Part shown: piece by piece, positions 51,587-61,653 of the stretch | How the letters are laid out: each line of letters opens with the position of its first letter | How positions within the stretch are numbered: position 1 is the first letter of the stretch | Assembly: GCF_000147815.2 (NCBI RefSeq) | Contig: NC_015951.1 | Location: 1 to 64,000 of the forward strand | Reading direction: 5' to 3' | DNA length: 64,000 bases | Origin: Streptomyces violaceusniger Tu 4113 | GTDB lineage: Bacteria > Actinomycetota > Actinomycetes > Streptomycetales > Streptomycetaceae | Notes under the pieces: generated by a model | Seen by the model: only the letters and a program-made list of their open reading frames with translations | The model's database searches: none | Told to the model about the DNA's origin: nothing | Translations under genes and position numbers: made by a program

Positions 51587-52637
51587 ACGAGCTCGTGCAT
51601 GGTTGGTGGTGAGACGTCGATGCCTTCGGCAGGGCTCGGTGTTCACACCTGCTGTGCCGGGTTCAGGTCCGCGGTCTGCTGATGGGACAGCAGGCCGGCA
51701 ATGGCCTGAACGGTGTCGCTCATGTGTTCGCGGCGGCCGAGGTGGCGGGCAAGGGCCCGCCAGTTCTTCAGGTGGGCGATGCCGTGCTCGACCCGGATAC
51801 GTCGCGAGGAATGTGCTTTGCACTGCCGCTCATGCATCTCCTCGTACCAGTCCGGGGCGTTCTTCTTGAACTTGCGGTGCGGTGGTGTCACCACGCGCCC
51901 GCCGGTCTGGGCTCCCAGGCCCTGGTAGCCGGCATCCGCGAGGATCTCCACCACGGGCCCTCCGGCCAGCAGCTTGACCAGCCCTAACTGGCGGGCCTGG
52001 GTGATGTCCGCGCAGCTTCCGGGTCTGGACGGGCTGCAGAACAGCACCCGTCCGTCCTCATCCGTGACCACCATGGCCTTGACGGCGTTCTGCTTGCTCT
52101 TGCCGGAGATGAACTTGTCCCGGTCCCGGCGACCGACAGCCGGGCGGCGGACCCGGATCTCGGTGCCGTCGATGATGCCCGTCATGCCGGTCGCGCCGAG
52201 ATGGTCGATGACCTCGGCCAAAGTTCGCAGCCGCACGTCGGGGTCGATGGTGCACCCCCGCTCGGCGAGCAGGGGCCGCACCTCACCGATGGCCCGGGTG
52301 ATGGTGGAGCGGTCCACGCCGAACCAGCAGGCCAGCACGTCGTGCGTGGTCCCGTGGCGGAGATGGACGAGAGCGGCCAGGAGCCGGTCGACGAACACCA
52401 GCTGGTGTTTCGCGCCAGCGCCCACGGCCCGCTTCCGCGGCCGGGAGGCAAGCCTGGCCTGGCGGCGCTCGTGCCACAACGGGCCGACCTCGGCGACGAG
52501 TTCAGCGATCACCCCGGCCGTCAGGCCCGTGATCCGTCGGTTGCTGATGATCACTGCACGAGTCGCATTCCCCACCACACGACCATGATCAACGATCACG
52601 ACCTCGACGTCTCACCACCAACCATGCACGAGCTCGT
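51587..52637 (-). mobile_element. Insertion sequence with DDE_Tnp_4-type transposase
   Basis: 1,051 bp with 34-bp perfect terminal inverted repeats (51587-51620 and 52604-52637) flanked by TA (51585-51586 and 52638-52639). It sits inside a Tn3-family tnpA fragment. The length of the perfect repeat and the intact gene suggest recent arrival. Confidence 0.92.
51643..52599 (-). CDS. Transposase, HTH_Tnp_4/DDE_Tnp_4 type (IS5 superfamily)
   Basis: 318 residues in one frame. The N-terminal helix-turn-helix domain has HQLVFVDRLLAALVHLRHGT, then VLACWFGVDRSTITRAIGEV. The catalytic domain has MTGIIDGTEIRVRRPAVG (first Asp), VLFCSPSRPGSCADITQARQ, VEILADAGYQGLG (second Asp) and RIRVEHGIAHLKNWRALARH (Glu). 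All DDE residues are present, so it is probably functional. The start may be a few codons further in. Confidence 0.92.
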   Translation of the reverse strand: MIVDHGRVVGNATRAVIISNRRITGLTAGVIAELVAEVGPLWHERRQARLASRPRKRAVGAGAKHQLVFVDRLLAALVHLRHGTTHDVLACWFGVDRSTITRAIGEVRPLLAERGCTIDPDVRLRTLAEVIDHLGATGMTGIIDGTEIRVRRPAVGRRDRDKFISGKSKQNAVKAMVVTDEDGRVLFCSPSRPGSCADITQARQLGLVKLLAGGPVVEILADAGYQGLGAQTGGRVVTPPHRKFKKNAPDWYEEMHERQCKAHSSRRIRVEHGIAHLKNWRALARHLGRREHMSDTVQAIAGLLSHQQTADLNPAQQV

Positions 52638-52807
52638 TAGTCTAGGAAGAAGGACGGCTCCACCTCCGTATGGAACGCGGCCCCGTTGTACGTCGCGTAC
52701 ACGGCGGCTTGCGCGTCCGTCAGAAACTCGACCGGCACCCCAACCTCCACACAGTGAGCATTTTCGGTGTTGCCGATCCAGGGTGAAGATGCCTTTGGCG
52801 ATTGACG

Positions 52808-53011
52808 TCATGCGGTTTGGGCTACGTCGGGATCTGCGGAAGATCCTCGATCTTCGCCAGGGTGGTGTTCGCGCACGTACTCCAGTGCCACCATCGCGCA
52901 TTCACACGGGCGACGCCTGCAGGGCCGGTCGCCCTCATGGGTGACGACGAGCATGGTCACCCACTCCATGAGTGCATGGGGCAGGTCGAGTGCGGCAGGA
53001 CAGATGACCAC
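52808..53011 (-). pseudogene. N-terminal fragment of an IS5-type transposase
   Basis: The frame reads ALDLPHALMEWVTMLVVTHE, then PCECAMVALEYVREH, and needs a one-base change to continue as TTLAKIEDLPQIPT before stopping. This matches the N-terminal helix-turn-helix region of another DDE_Tnp_4 transposase commonly found in Streptomyces. The rest of the element is missing. Confidence 0.65.
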
Positions 53012-53072
53012 CGAGGCCCCCGAGCAGCGTGGTTGAGACGTCAGACATCTCGATCAACGCTCGGGGGCCTCG
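53012..53072. terminator. Long hairpin downstream of NRPS gene
   Basis: A perfect 14-bp outer stem (53012-53025 with 53059-53072), with a further imperfect stem inside (AGCGTGGTTGAG against CTCGATCAACGCT). It lies 85 bases beyond the NRPS stop codon and is the likely end of that transcript, or else a leftover IS end. Confidence 0.65.
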
Positions 53073-53156
53073 CTCGTTGCGCTTCATAGGCCGGCACCTG
53101 AGCGGTGGCCAGCTCGAAGAGGCTCAATGCAGCCGAAGACGCCCAGGTGTTGGCGC

Positions 53157-56100
53157 TCAGTCGTGTTCGTGAAGGGAGGCATGATTCAGGAGGGATCCAA
53201 GAAGCGTCTTTCCCGGGTACTGGAGAAGCCCCGCTAGCGCACTGAAGAATTCATTGAGGATCTCCAGGGCTGTTTCGCGGCTACACCGGCCGAGATCATG
53301 CAGAAGCTGAGCCCGGGGGAGTTCTCCCTCCTTGAGGCAGATAGTGAGTGGCAACCCTACATTCTCCGATGACCTCGTTTCGACGAAGCGGGCATTTTCG
53401 CTCTTTGGTGAGCGAATCGAATGGCTTTCGATGACTAGAAGACTCTCAAAGAGGGGCTCCCCTCTCGGTACGTTGCTCCACCCATGAATGTCAGTGAGAC
53501 TGTTGTAGGAATATTCTCTAGCTGCCGCGTGCTTGCTCTGGATATCCCGCAGCCATGGCGTGACTGCACTATGTCGATCGACCTTAATGCGCGACGGGAT
53601 TGTATTGATGAACAAACCCACCATAGATTCAGATCCAGTCAAGTCGACTGGCCGACCCGCTACGGTCGACCCAAATATCACATCGTCACTTCCTTCTACC
53701 CGGGCAAGCACCAGCGCCCAGGCACCCTGCGCGACGGTGGCGGCCGTTACACCCGTATCAGTGCAGAATGTGGCGAGTCTCTCACCGAGTTCTACGCCGA
53801 GTTCAACTTCCAGGCTTGCGGCACCGCTCTGTGTTCCGGATTCCCGCAAGGCGGGAATCTTTGCCGTTCTCGGCAGGTCGGCTAGCTCTCGTCGCCAGAA
53901 GGATTCCGCGGTCAGGCTATCCTGCTTTCTTACCCATTCCACAAATCTGCGATAGGGGATTGCGGGAGCGAAGGCAGCCCGCTCGTTCCGGACCAGGGAT
54001 TCATATGCAGCCTGGACTTCTTCTAGAAAGACCGCCATACTCCATCGATCCATCAGAATATGGTGGAAGCTGAGCACCGCATAGAGTTCGGTCTCCTGAG
54101 TATGGACGAGGGATATACGGATGGGCGGGGACTGGGATAGCGCGAAACCTTCGGCGAGATCCTGCTGCAGAATTACTTCCCACGCTGTGGTTTTCTCCTC
54201 CTCTGCGAGCAAGCGCAGGTCCTGGTGACGGACGTCGAGGAGTGCGTGACGGTGCACTATCTGCACAGGTACGGAGAGCTTGCGCCAGGCGAAAGTGGTG
54301 CGGAGAGCCGCGTGGCGCTCTGCAACATCACGGAATGCTTTCTCCAGGCAGAGCGCATCGGTTCCAGGGGCACGGTACACCTGTTGTTCCATATAGACGT
54401 TCTCCTGTGCCGCCAATAGGGTCTGGAAGAGCATTCCCTGTTGCATGGGCGCGAGGGAATAGATATCCTCAATATCGGCGATCCCTGACGACACATAATC
54501 GATCTCTCGCTGAGCGAGATCGGCGACGGGAAAATCCGAAGGAGTGTATCCGCCCGGGTTGTTGAGGCAATACTGTGCGAGTTCCTCTATCCGACGCAGG
54601 AAGGCGTCGACGAGAATTCGAACTGTTTTTTCGCTGTGCATAGTACGCGAGTATCCCCATTTCGCCACGAGTTCTCCATTCCGCACCTCCGCTTCTACCT
54701 CAAAGGTATACGGCCGGAGTTGACTAGGCGGTTTTTCCTCACCCAAGCAAGATTTCAGCACCTTGAAAACGCCGTCCCCAGGGGAAAATCGGTCCTGCAC
54801 GCCGTGATAATTGAGGACTACATCCGCGACTGACTGTGCTGAACAGTTGTCTTCCTCTGCAAGCGATGCAAGCCAACGCGTTGAGAACCCAAGCCCCTCG
54901 TCCGGAAATTTCCTAAGCCTTTCCTTTACGTCGCTCAGCGCGCTACCAAAGTTCGAGGCTCCGAGGTTTTGATGCTGGATTCGTACGGGCTGGATGGTAG
55001 TGAACCATCCGATGCAGCGGCTTATGTCCAGACCTGCGGCCAGGGGGTCGCGGCCATGGTTTTCAAGGTCGACGCGTATGCTACCGTCGGCCCATTCGTT
55101 GAGTGTGAGGCACAGCGCCGTCGCCAAGATCTCCTTGACGCGAATGCGAAATACTGACGGCACCTCACGCAGGAGTCGGCGTGTTTGGTCAACGTTAAGC
55201 TTGCGCACGATAGTTGCGCCATCCGCTCCGATGCTCTGGTCTCCGCTGCCGTAGTCGTGCGGGACACGCTCCGCGCCGTCGGTGATAGCTCGCCAGTGCT
55301 CCTCCTGCGCAGCGACCGCCGCACTCCGCGCGTAGCGGTGCACCCAATGCGCCCAGGGCGTGAACGGCAGGGCTGGCTCGTCGTCTACGAGTACCCTTTC
55401 TCCTACTCTTGCCTGGTACGCGGTCGACAGGTCCGCTAGTAGGGTTTGCCAAGACAAGGTGTCGACTGCCAGATGGTGGACGGCAAGCAGGATTCGATCT
55501 GGGTGTCTCCTTCCGAAACGAAACAGCCCTGCGGCCAGAAGTCGGCCAACGAGTGGATCGAGTGACGACTGGATTCGCGTGGCGACGTTGTGCACCGTGA
55601 CCTCGGAATATTCGCCGTCCTCTACGTCGATCACCGTCAAGATGCCCGTAGATTCCGTCTGGGCAACTGATTGGTTCCAGAATCCCCCGGTCTGCTTGAA
55701 CGTCAGACGAAGAGCATCGTGACGTTGCACTACGTCGTGGAGCGCGCCCTCCAGTGCGGCTGGATCCACGTTGTCAGCTTCGAGGTGGCTTGATTGGTTG
55801 TAGTGATGCCAGTCGTGCATTTTCTGGGCGAAGAACCATCGCTGAATGGGCAGGAGTGGCAGGGATTCCGTTGCGGACGTACTGACGTGCTGGACGGGGA
55901 CTGCTTCGGTACGCTCCGGTCCGACTTCTGCTGCTAGTGAGGCGATCGTCGGGTGATCAAAGATATGCTTCGGAGTTAGAGGGACCCCCTGTCTACGCGC
56001 ACGGGCGCAAACCTGGACGGTCAGAATGGAGTCGCCTCCGAGCTGAAAGAAATTGTCGTGCACCCCGATATGATCGATCTGCAGTGCCTCGCGCCAAATG

Positions 56101-59100
56101 GTGCAGAGGTCTTCTTCGACCGTGTTTCGCGGCTCGATAACCTTAGTGTTGACATCGCGGATACGGGTGGTCAAGGTCGGCAGCGCCTTGCGGTTGACCT
56201 TTCCATTGGCATCAAGCGGGATTTCCTCGATCGCAATGTAAACGGACGGGACCATGTAGGAAGGCAGCGTTGCACTGGCCCATCGATGCAATTCATCGTC
56301 GGGAATATATTTTCCAGTCTCCCGGAGTGTGTAGTAGCAGACGAGGCGCTGAAATGCGGTCTCGTCCGCAACCCCGAGCACGATCACTTTTCGTACCTTC
56401 GGGTGCTGGTCGAGACAGTGCTCGACTTCCCCTAGCTCAATACGGTGGCCACGGATTTTCACCTGCTGGTCACTGCGGCCCACAAACTGCAGGTTCCCGC
56501 CTGGGAGCCAATACCCGATATCTCCTGTGCGGTACATGCGGCTTCCGAGCGCCTTGGTGAAAGGGTCCGGAATGAACCGCTCTGCAGTAAGGGCTGGCTT
56601 GTTGAGATAGCCGCGGGCACAGCAGACTCCGCCGATATATACCTCTCCGTGCACGCCAGCGGGGAGGGGGTTCAGGTCGTCGTCGAGGACGTACAGAGTG
56701 GTGTTCTTTATGGGGTACCCGATGGGCAGTAGTTCTCCCCGATTGTCTTCCCTGTCCTCTGCGGTGTCATAAAAGGTGTTGGCGACAGACGCCTCGGTGG
56801 GCCCGTACTCGTTCAGGACGGGCGTGTCAGGGTCCAGCGTTCGCCAGGATGCGAGAGTATGCGGAGAGAAGGCGTCGGCACCCACGGCCAGGAGGCCAGC
56901 AAGGTTGTGTGCCTGCGCTTTAGTGAGCTGCTTGGCAAGGAGGTCTAGGTGGCCGGGAGTCATCTTGATGAAGGCGTAGGGGCTCTTCTCTACAAGCCGC
57001 TCGGCGAGCTCACCCGGGTTCAGGCCTTCGGGAATTAAGTGTACCGGCTGGCCCATGAGCAAGGGCGTGTACAGATTCGGCACGATCATGTCGAAGCCGA
57101 AGGATGAGAAGAGAGGGGCGCCGTTCGTTCCACGATAGGCGTAGTTTTTCATACAGGAGCGCAGGTAGTTCACCAGGCCCCGGTGGTGGCAGGCGACGCC
57201 CTTGGGCCTGCCCGTCGAGCCCGAGGTATATATGACGTAGGCCAAATCATCTGGACCGATGGTGCGTTCCGGCTGCGTTCGGAGGTGCTGGGCGATCCGG
57301 GCGAAGTCAGTTTCGGTTACACAGGCCCTGACCTGGCTCAGGTCCAGGCGCTCCATCAGTCGTTCCTGGGCTACGAGAAGTTCGATTTGCGCGTCTCGCA
57401 GTACGTATTGAAGGCGCTCTGCGGGGTTGTCGGGCGCGAGTGGAACGTAGCCGGCGCCGGTCTTCATCACTGCGAGCAGTGTGATTACCATCTCCAGGCT
57501 TCGCTCGTAGAGGACCCCAACGAGCTGGCCGGATCCCGCACCAAGTGAACGCAGGTAATGGGCCAGTTGGTTGGCTCTCTGGTCCAGCTCCTGATAAGAG
57601 AGTGACACCTCACCGAATGTGAGGGCCGTATGTGTGGGCGTCTTCGCGGCCTGCTGTTCGATGAGCTGGGCGATTGTGAAGTCGTTGTCCCAGTCGGTTG
57701 ATGTCTCATTCCACGACCCGACGATTTCAGCCTGCTCAGTGGGGGTGAGGAGTCCGACGGTGGCAACGGTCCGAGAAGGATTACTGGCTAAGGCAGTCAG
57801 CACCTGGACCAGGTGCCGGGAGACCTTGCGCATACCAGCTGGCTGCAGTCGGCCGCGCTGGTAGCGCAGCGTGAGGTGAATGGTTTCCTCTTCTTCGTCG
57901 ATGACGAGGACTAGTGGGTATCCGGTCTGCTCGTACATCGCCTGAAGCTGGAGTCTCGCGCCGTCTTGTGGACTGCCAGCGGCCACGACTGGGTGATTCT
58001 GGGAGATCACGATGCTCGAGAACAGTGACTGTCCGCTCGGTATGCCGCTCCACCTGTGGATATCAGCGAGCGCCGCATCGGCGTGGTCGAGCGCCGTGAG
58101 CAGATTTTGTTGGATCCCTCGCAGCCAGTCGCCAATGGGAGTATCGCTGGGCACCCGCACGCGGATAGGCAAGGTATTGATGAACATGCCGACGATGGAC
58201 TCGATACCGGGAAGGTTGGCAGGGCGGCCGGATACGGTGGAGCCGAAGACGACATCACGGTCGCCGCTGTAGCGTGCAAGCAGCAGCCCCCAGCTGGCGT
58301 GAACGATCGTGCTCAGGGTAATGCCCTCGCTGCGGCACGATGCACGCAGGGCAACGGCTCGCTCACCGGCGATGCTGACGGTAAGCTCCTCATTCTCACC
58401 CGGCCCGGCACTCGGGTCATCGCCAGGCAGTTGTGTGGGCGCCGTGAATCCTGACAGAGCGTTGCACCAGTGAGCCCGGGTAGCTGCCTCGTCATCGCGT
58501 GCTATCCACTGAATGTACCTGCGGAATGGAGGCGGCGTGCCTAGACGTCCAGGCCGTGCAGCGAGGGTTGCCGCGTAGATCTCGACGATCTCGCGGACGA
58601 TAATGGACAAACTCCAACCATCTAGGATGATGTGATGGAAGGACAGCAGTACCTCCGCCTCACTTGCGCTCGTGCGCATGATCGTCAGGCGGATAGGGGG
58701 GCGAGCGTCCAGCTGGAATCCGCGTGCCTTGTCTTGGGCGAGCAGATCGGCACGGGCGGATTCCATCGCATTGTCGTCGAGATTACGCCAGTCAAGCCAG
58801 ACTATGTCGATATCGACGTCTCGATGGACGAGTTGGAGGGGCCGAGGGACGTCCTGCCAGTGCACGGTTGTCCGGAGCGCTGGGTGGCGCTCTGCGATCT
58901 GGCGCCACGCGCTCTCGAAGGCCCGTGTTTCGATGTGACCTGCGAGGGTGAAGATCGCTTGCTCGAAGTAGTCTGTGGAGCCAGTGGTGAAAAGGCTGTG
59001 GAATAGCATTCCAACTTGCAGAGGAGATAGGGCATACGCCTCCTCGAAGTCGGTGTAGGTGGTCCGGAGTTGTGCCACGACACCGGCGTCCGTGAGGTGC

Positions 59101-60968
59101 AGATTGATTGCTTCCGGAGATGGGGATTCTCGCAGAGTCAGCTCGCCGACGGTGTCGGCTAGTCGCTGAATGGTGCGCTGTTTGAAAATGTCGGAGACGC
59201 AGAGATTGAGGCCACGGCTGCGGGCACGCGCTGTGATCCGCATGGCCTGGAGTGAATCTCCTCCGAGGTCGAAGAAGTCCTCGTCGGTGCCAACCTCGAT
59301 ACAGAGAACACTCTGCCAGATGTCAATAAGGCTCGCTTCTGTTTTTGTTGATGCAGCAGTTCGTATCTGAGGGCGGTCGGGGAATGCCGAGAGCGCCAGC
59401 AGGGCCTGCCGGTCGACTTTGCCACTTGCTGTGAGCGGGAACCTACCCTGGAGAACAATTCGGGATGGAACCATATGAGCAGGAAAAAATTCATTCAAAG
59501 AACTCTTGACTTGTTGCGGGTCCAGTACGTGCCCTTGAAATGGAACGATATGGGCCACGAGCTGCCGATGCCCGGAAGGCACTTCAGCGAGCACTACGGC
59601 CGCGTCCCGTACGCCCGTTACCTTCAGGAGGGTTTCCTCGATCTCCTCGAGTTCTACGCGCTGGCCCCGAATCTTGACTTGGCGATCGGCCCTTCCCAGG
59701 AAGTCAAGCAATCCGTCTTCCCGCCAGCGGGCCAAATCCCCAGTGTGGTACAGACGCCCTTTGCCGAAGGGATTTGGAATGAACTTCTCCGCAGTGAGGC
59801 CGGGCTTCTTGTAGTAGCCCCTGGCGAGTTGTACGCCACTGATGTACAGGTGGCCAGTCTCCCCGCATGGAACCGAATCGAGGTTGTTGTCCAGCACGTA
59901 CAGCTGTGTATTGTCGATCGGGCCCCCGATCGGAACGTCCAGCGCAGCAGGGTCGGGCTGACACGCATAAGAGGAGACGTCGATAGATGCTTCTGTGGGC
60001 CCATAAAGGTTGTGCAGGGTTCCAGTCAGGAGATCGCAAGCACGGTTCATCAGTGCTGCCGGCAAGACTTCCCCGCTGCAGATCACCCGTCGGAGGCTGC
60101 GGGTCTGAGCGAGCGAGGGAGTATCAAGAAACTCGGAGAGCATCGATGGGACGAAGTGCAGCGTAGATACCTTCTCCTGAGCGATGACATCCACCAGATA
60201 GGAGGGGTCACGGTGGCCACCAGGCTGGGCTAGGACCAAGCGTGCGCCGGTCATCAGCGGCCAGAAGATCTCCCAGACAGATACGTCGAAGCTGAAGGGG
60301 GTCTTCTGCAGGACGACGTCGTCGGTGCCGAGTCCGAAGGTGCGTTGCATCCAGGTGAGACGATTGACGACTCCTCTGTGCTGGAGACATACGCCCTTGG
60401 GGGCCCCCGTCGAGCCGGACGTGTAGATGATGTATGCGAGATCATCGGGCCCGGCGGTTCTCTCCACGGCATGGGTTGGCTGCTGGAGGACTTCGTCCTC
60501 GCCGATAACTACAACTTGGGCGCTGCCCGCGCGTCCCTTGATCCTCTCAAAAGTTCCGTGCTGGGCCACGATGACTGGACAGGCTGTGTCGTCGAGGACG
60601 TACTGAAGGCGCTGATCTGGGTAGTCAGGGTCCAGTGGAACGTACGCGGCACCCGCCTTCAGGATCCCGAGCAGCCCAATGACGAGTTCGATGCCCCGTT
60701 CCGCGCAAATGCCCACGGGGACATCAGGTCCGACACCAACCTTGCGCAGACGGATTGCCAGACGGTTGGAAGCCTGCCAGAGCCCCCGATAGGTCATGTC
60801 GTCGGTGCTGGATGTGAGAGCCGTGGCATACGGGGTGCGTTTGGCTTGCTCGTCAAATAGGTCATGGATGCAGCGGTCGTCAGGGAATGGACGTGCGGTG
60901 TCGTTCCACGAAGTGAGGCCTGTGAATCCGCCTGCGTTGCAGGACATCGAGCCTGATCGTTTGGTCAT
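53157..60968 (-). CDS. Non-ribosomal peptide synthetase, A-T-C-A-T-E-C
   Basis: 2,603 residues. Domains: A1 about 30-525 (YTSGSTGAPKG at 182), T1 about 540-610 (GGDSL, Ser572), C about 645-1080 (HHIILDG at 778), A2 about 1100-1600, T2 (GGDSIL, Ser1647), E about 1702-2130 (HHLAVD at 1831, VLNYHGVQD), terminal C about 2165-2595 (HHILMDR at 2302, with Arg in place of the usual Gly). There is no thioesterase. Reading the specificity residues of A1 gives D-V-W-H-I-S-L-I-D-K, matching serine. A2 gives D-M-P-K-L-V-E-V-A-K, which I cannot decode. The E domain makes residue 2 the D-form. No C domain precedes A1, so it starts the chain. Codon use is less GC-biased than in neighbours, suggesting acquisition. 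Confidence 0.93.
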   Translation of the reverse strand: MTKRSGSMSCNAGGFTGLTSWNDTARPFPDDRCIHDLFDEQAKRTPYATALTSSTDDMTYRGLWQASNRLAIRLRKVGVGPDVPVGICAERGIELVIGLLGILKAGAAYVPLDPDYPDQRLQYVLDDTACPVIVAQHGTFERIKGRAGSAQVVVIGEDEVLQQPTHAVERTAGPDDLAYIIYTSGSTGAPKGVCLQHRGVVNRLTWMQRTFGLGTDDVVLQKTPFSFDVSVWEIFWPLMTGARLVLAQPGGHRDPSYLVDVIAQEKVSTLHFVPSMLSEFLDTPSLAQTRSLRRVICSGEVLPAALMNRACDLLTGTLHNLYGPTEASIDVSSYACQPDPAALDVPIGGPIDNTQLYVLDNNLDSVPCGETGHLYISGVQLARGYYKKPGLTAEKFIPNPFGKGRLYHTGDLARWREDGLLDFLGRADRQVKIRGQRVELEEIEETLLKVTGVRDAAVVLAEVPSGHRQLVAHIVPFQGHVLDPQQVKSSLNEFFPAHMVPSRIVLQGRFPLTASGKVDRQALLALSAFPDRPQIRTAASTKTEASLIDIWQSVLCIEVGTDEDFFDLGGDSLQAMRITARARSRGLNLCVSDIFKQRTIQRLADTVGELTLRESPSPEAINLHLTDAGVVAQLRTTYTDFEEAYALSPLQVGMLFHSLFTTGSTDYFEQAIFTLAGHIETRAFESAWRQIAERHPALRTTVHWQDVPRPLQLVHRDVDIDIVWLDWRNLDDNAMESARADLLAQDKARGFQLDARPPIRLTIMRTSASEAEVLLSFHHIILDGWSLSIIVREIVEIYAATLAARPGRLGTPPPFRRYIQWIARDDEAATRAHWCNALSGFTAPTQLPGDDPSAGPGENEELTVSIAGERAVALRASCRSEGITLSTIVHASWGLLLARYSGDRDVVFGSTVSGRPANLPGIESIVGMFINTLPIRVRVPSDTPIGDWLRGIQQNLLTALDHADAALADIHRWSGIPSGQSLFSSIVISQNHPVVAAGSPQDGARLQLQAMYEQTGYPLVLVIDEEEETIHLTLRYQRGRLQPAGMRKVSRHLVQVLTALASNPSRTVATVGLLTPTEQAEIVGSWNETSTDWDNDFTIAQLIEQQAAKTPTHTALTFGEVSLSYQELDQRANQLAHYLRSLGAGSGQLVGVLYERSLEMVITLLAVMKTGAGYVPLAPDNPAERLQYVLRDAQIELLVAQERLMERLDLSQVRACVTETDFARIAQHLRTQPERTIGPDDLAYVIYTSGSTGRPKGVACHHRGLVNYLRSCMKNYAYRGTNGAPLFSSFGFDMIVPNLYTPLLMGQPVHLIPEGLNPGELAERLVEKSPYAFIKMTPGHLDLLAKQLTKAQAHNLAGLLAVGADAFSPHTLASWRTLDPDTPVLNEYGPTEASVANTFYDTAEDREDNRGELLPIGYPIKNTTLYVLDDDLNPLPAGVHGEVYIGGVCCARGYLNKPALTAERFIPDPFTKALGSRMYRTGDIGYWLPGGNLQFVGRSDQQVKIRGHRIELGEVEHCLDQHPKVRKVIVLGVADETAFQRLVCYYTLRETGKYIPDDELHRWASATLPSYMVPSVYIAIEEIPLDANGKVNRKALPTLTTRIRDVNTKVIEPRNTVEEDLCTIWREALQIDHIGVHDNFFQLGGDSILTVQVCARARRQGVPLTPKHIFDHPTIASLAAEVGPERTEAVPVQHVSTSATESLPLLPIQRWFFAQKMHDWHHYNQSSHLEADNVDPAALEGALHDVVQRHDALRLTFKQTGGFWNQSVAQTESTGILTVIDVEDGEYSEVTVHNVATRIQSSLDPLVGRLLAAGLFRFGRRHPDRILLAVHHLAVDTLSWQTLLADLSTAYQARVGERVLVDDEPALPFTPWAHWVHRYARSAAVAAQEEHWRAITDGAERVPHDYGSGDQSIGADGATIVRKLNVDQTRRLLREVPSVFRIRVKEILATALCLTLNEWADGSIRVDLENHGRDPLAAGLDISRCIGWFTTIQPVRIQHQNLGASNFGSALSDVKERLRKFPDEGLGFSTRWLASLAEEDNCSAQSVADVVLNYHGVQDRFSPGDGVFKVLKSCLGEEKPPSQLRPYTFEVEAEVRNGELVAKWGYSRTMHSEKTVRILVDAFLRRIEELAQYCLNNPGGYTPSDFPVADLAQREIDYVSSGIADIEDIYSLAPMQQGMLFQTLLAAQENVYMEQQVYRAPGTDALCLEKAFRDVAERHAALRTTFAWRKLSVPVQIVHRHALLDVRHQDLRLLAEEEKTTAWEVILQQDLAEGFALSQSPPIRISLVHTQETELYAVLSFHHILMDRWSMAVFLEEVQAAYESLVRNERAAFAPAIPYRRFVEWVRKQDSLTAESFWRRELADLPRTAKIPALRESGTQSGAASLEVELGVELGERLATFCTDTGVTAATVAQGAWALVLARVEGSDDVIFGSTVAGRPVDLTGSESMVGLFINTIPSRIKVDRHSAVTPWLRDIQSKHAAAREYSYNSLTDIHGWSNVPRGEPLFESLLVIESHSIRSPKSENARFVETRSSENVGLPLTICLKEGELPRAQLLHDLGRCSRETALEILNEFFSALAGLLQYPGKTLLGSLLNHASLHEHD

Positions 60969-61653
60969 TCCGTTCCAACCCTTTACTTCAATGTCGTTTT
61001 CCCGGTACTCAGACAGGTCTGACTACGACGGTGTTCAACGGCCCCTCGAAATCGAAGTGTCACCTCGTACCGCACGAAAATTAGTCCTTGATTGTCCCGC
61101 ACTCACTCCCGGCCTGGCTACGCTTAAACGCATTTCATCGCTGATTACCAATAGCGCGTCTGTCGACGATCGGCATGATCACGATTCCAGCGGCATTTTC
61201 CCGGTGGTGAGCTACCTCGAGTTGCCGGCGGGCCCAGCGCTGTGTGGCCTCTCGCCCACAGAGGATCGGCAGCTCTGTAGCCCGTAGCCCGTCGCGTAGT
61301 ACTCCATGCGATGGCGGCGCACACCGAGATAGGAGCGGGTGGCCCCATGGGGATGGGAGACGCCGTATCATCGGCAGCCTGGCACGTCATCTCGTGAGCG
61401 ATAGCTCCCTCCAAGTACCAGCCCAGCAGAAAGCACTGAGTCGCGGCTCAACCGACTTGATCTCCTTCCCATAGCAGCGATAATGCGCTGGTTCCCATGC
61501 CCTCGACATACCGAAAGCCTGATGGGTTCCCGCTAGGCTGTGGGTCAATTCCGCATACCAGCTGGAAAGGTCAGGCCTCTGATTTTTATCCGCTGCCGAT
61601 TGCCCTGCCGCTCGCGTATCTGCGTCCTTTGTTCCGAGAGGTTACGGCTGCAC
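60969..61653. other. 685-bp space between the two NRPS genes
   Basis: No gene is supported on either strand; open frames here lack NRPS or other motifs. GGAACGGA before 60968 is the likely ribosome-binding site of the large synthetase. The length suggests a separate promoter for that gene, or the loss of a small gene such as an MbtH protein, which I looked for and did not see. Confidence 0.5.

Larger units (their letters stand above)
50488..52738 (-). pseudogene. Tn3-family TnpA N-terminal remnant, interrupted by two IS
   Basis: From GTG 52738 the minus strand reads PVEFLTDAQAAVYATYNG, then EVEPSFFLD and runs into the right end of the IS at 51587-52637. After both elements, at 50640, it continues DDAGRELIDGKRR and, with a frame change, QLTATRYLEAFLDD and APTKVVDYLSGD, ending near 50488. 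These blocks are the DUF4158 start of Tn3-type transposases. Nothing of the catalytic body remains. The joined fragment shows the insertion happened inside tnpA. Confidence 0.8.

Noticed and set aside
50643..52637. Composite transposon formed by the two neighbouring insertion sequences
   Set aside because: They belong to different families, directly abut with no cargo, and the boundaries show sequential insertion into tnpA.
60969..61653. MbtH-like gene between the NRPS genes
   Set aside because: No frame with the conserved Trp and Pro pattern of MbtH proteins was found on either strand.
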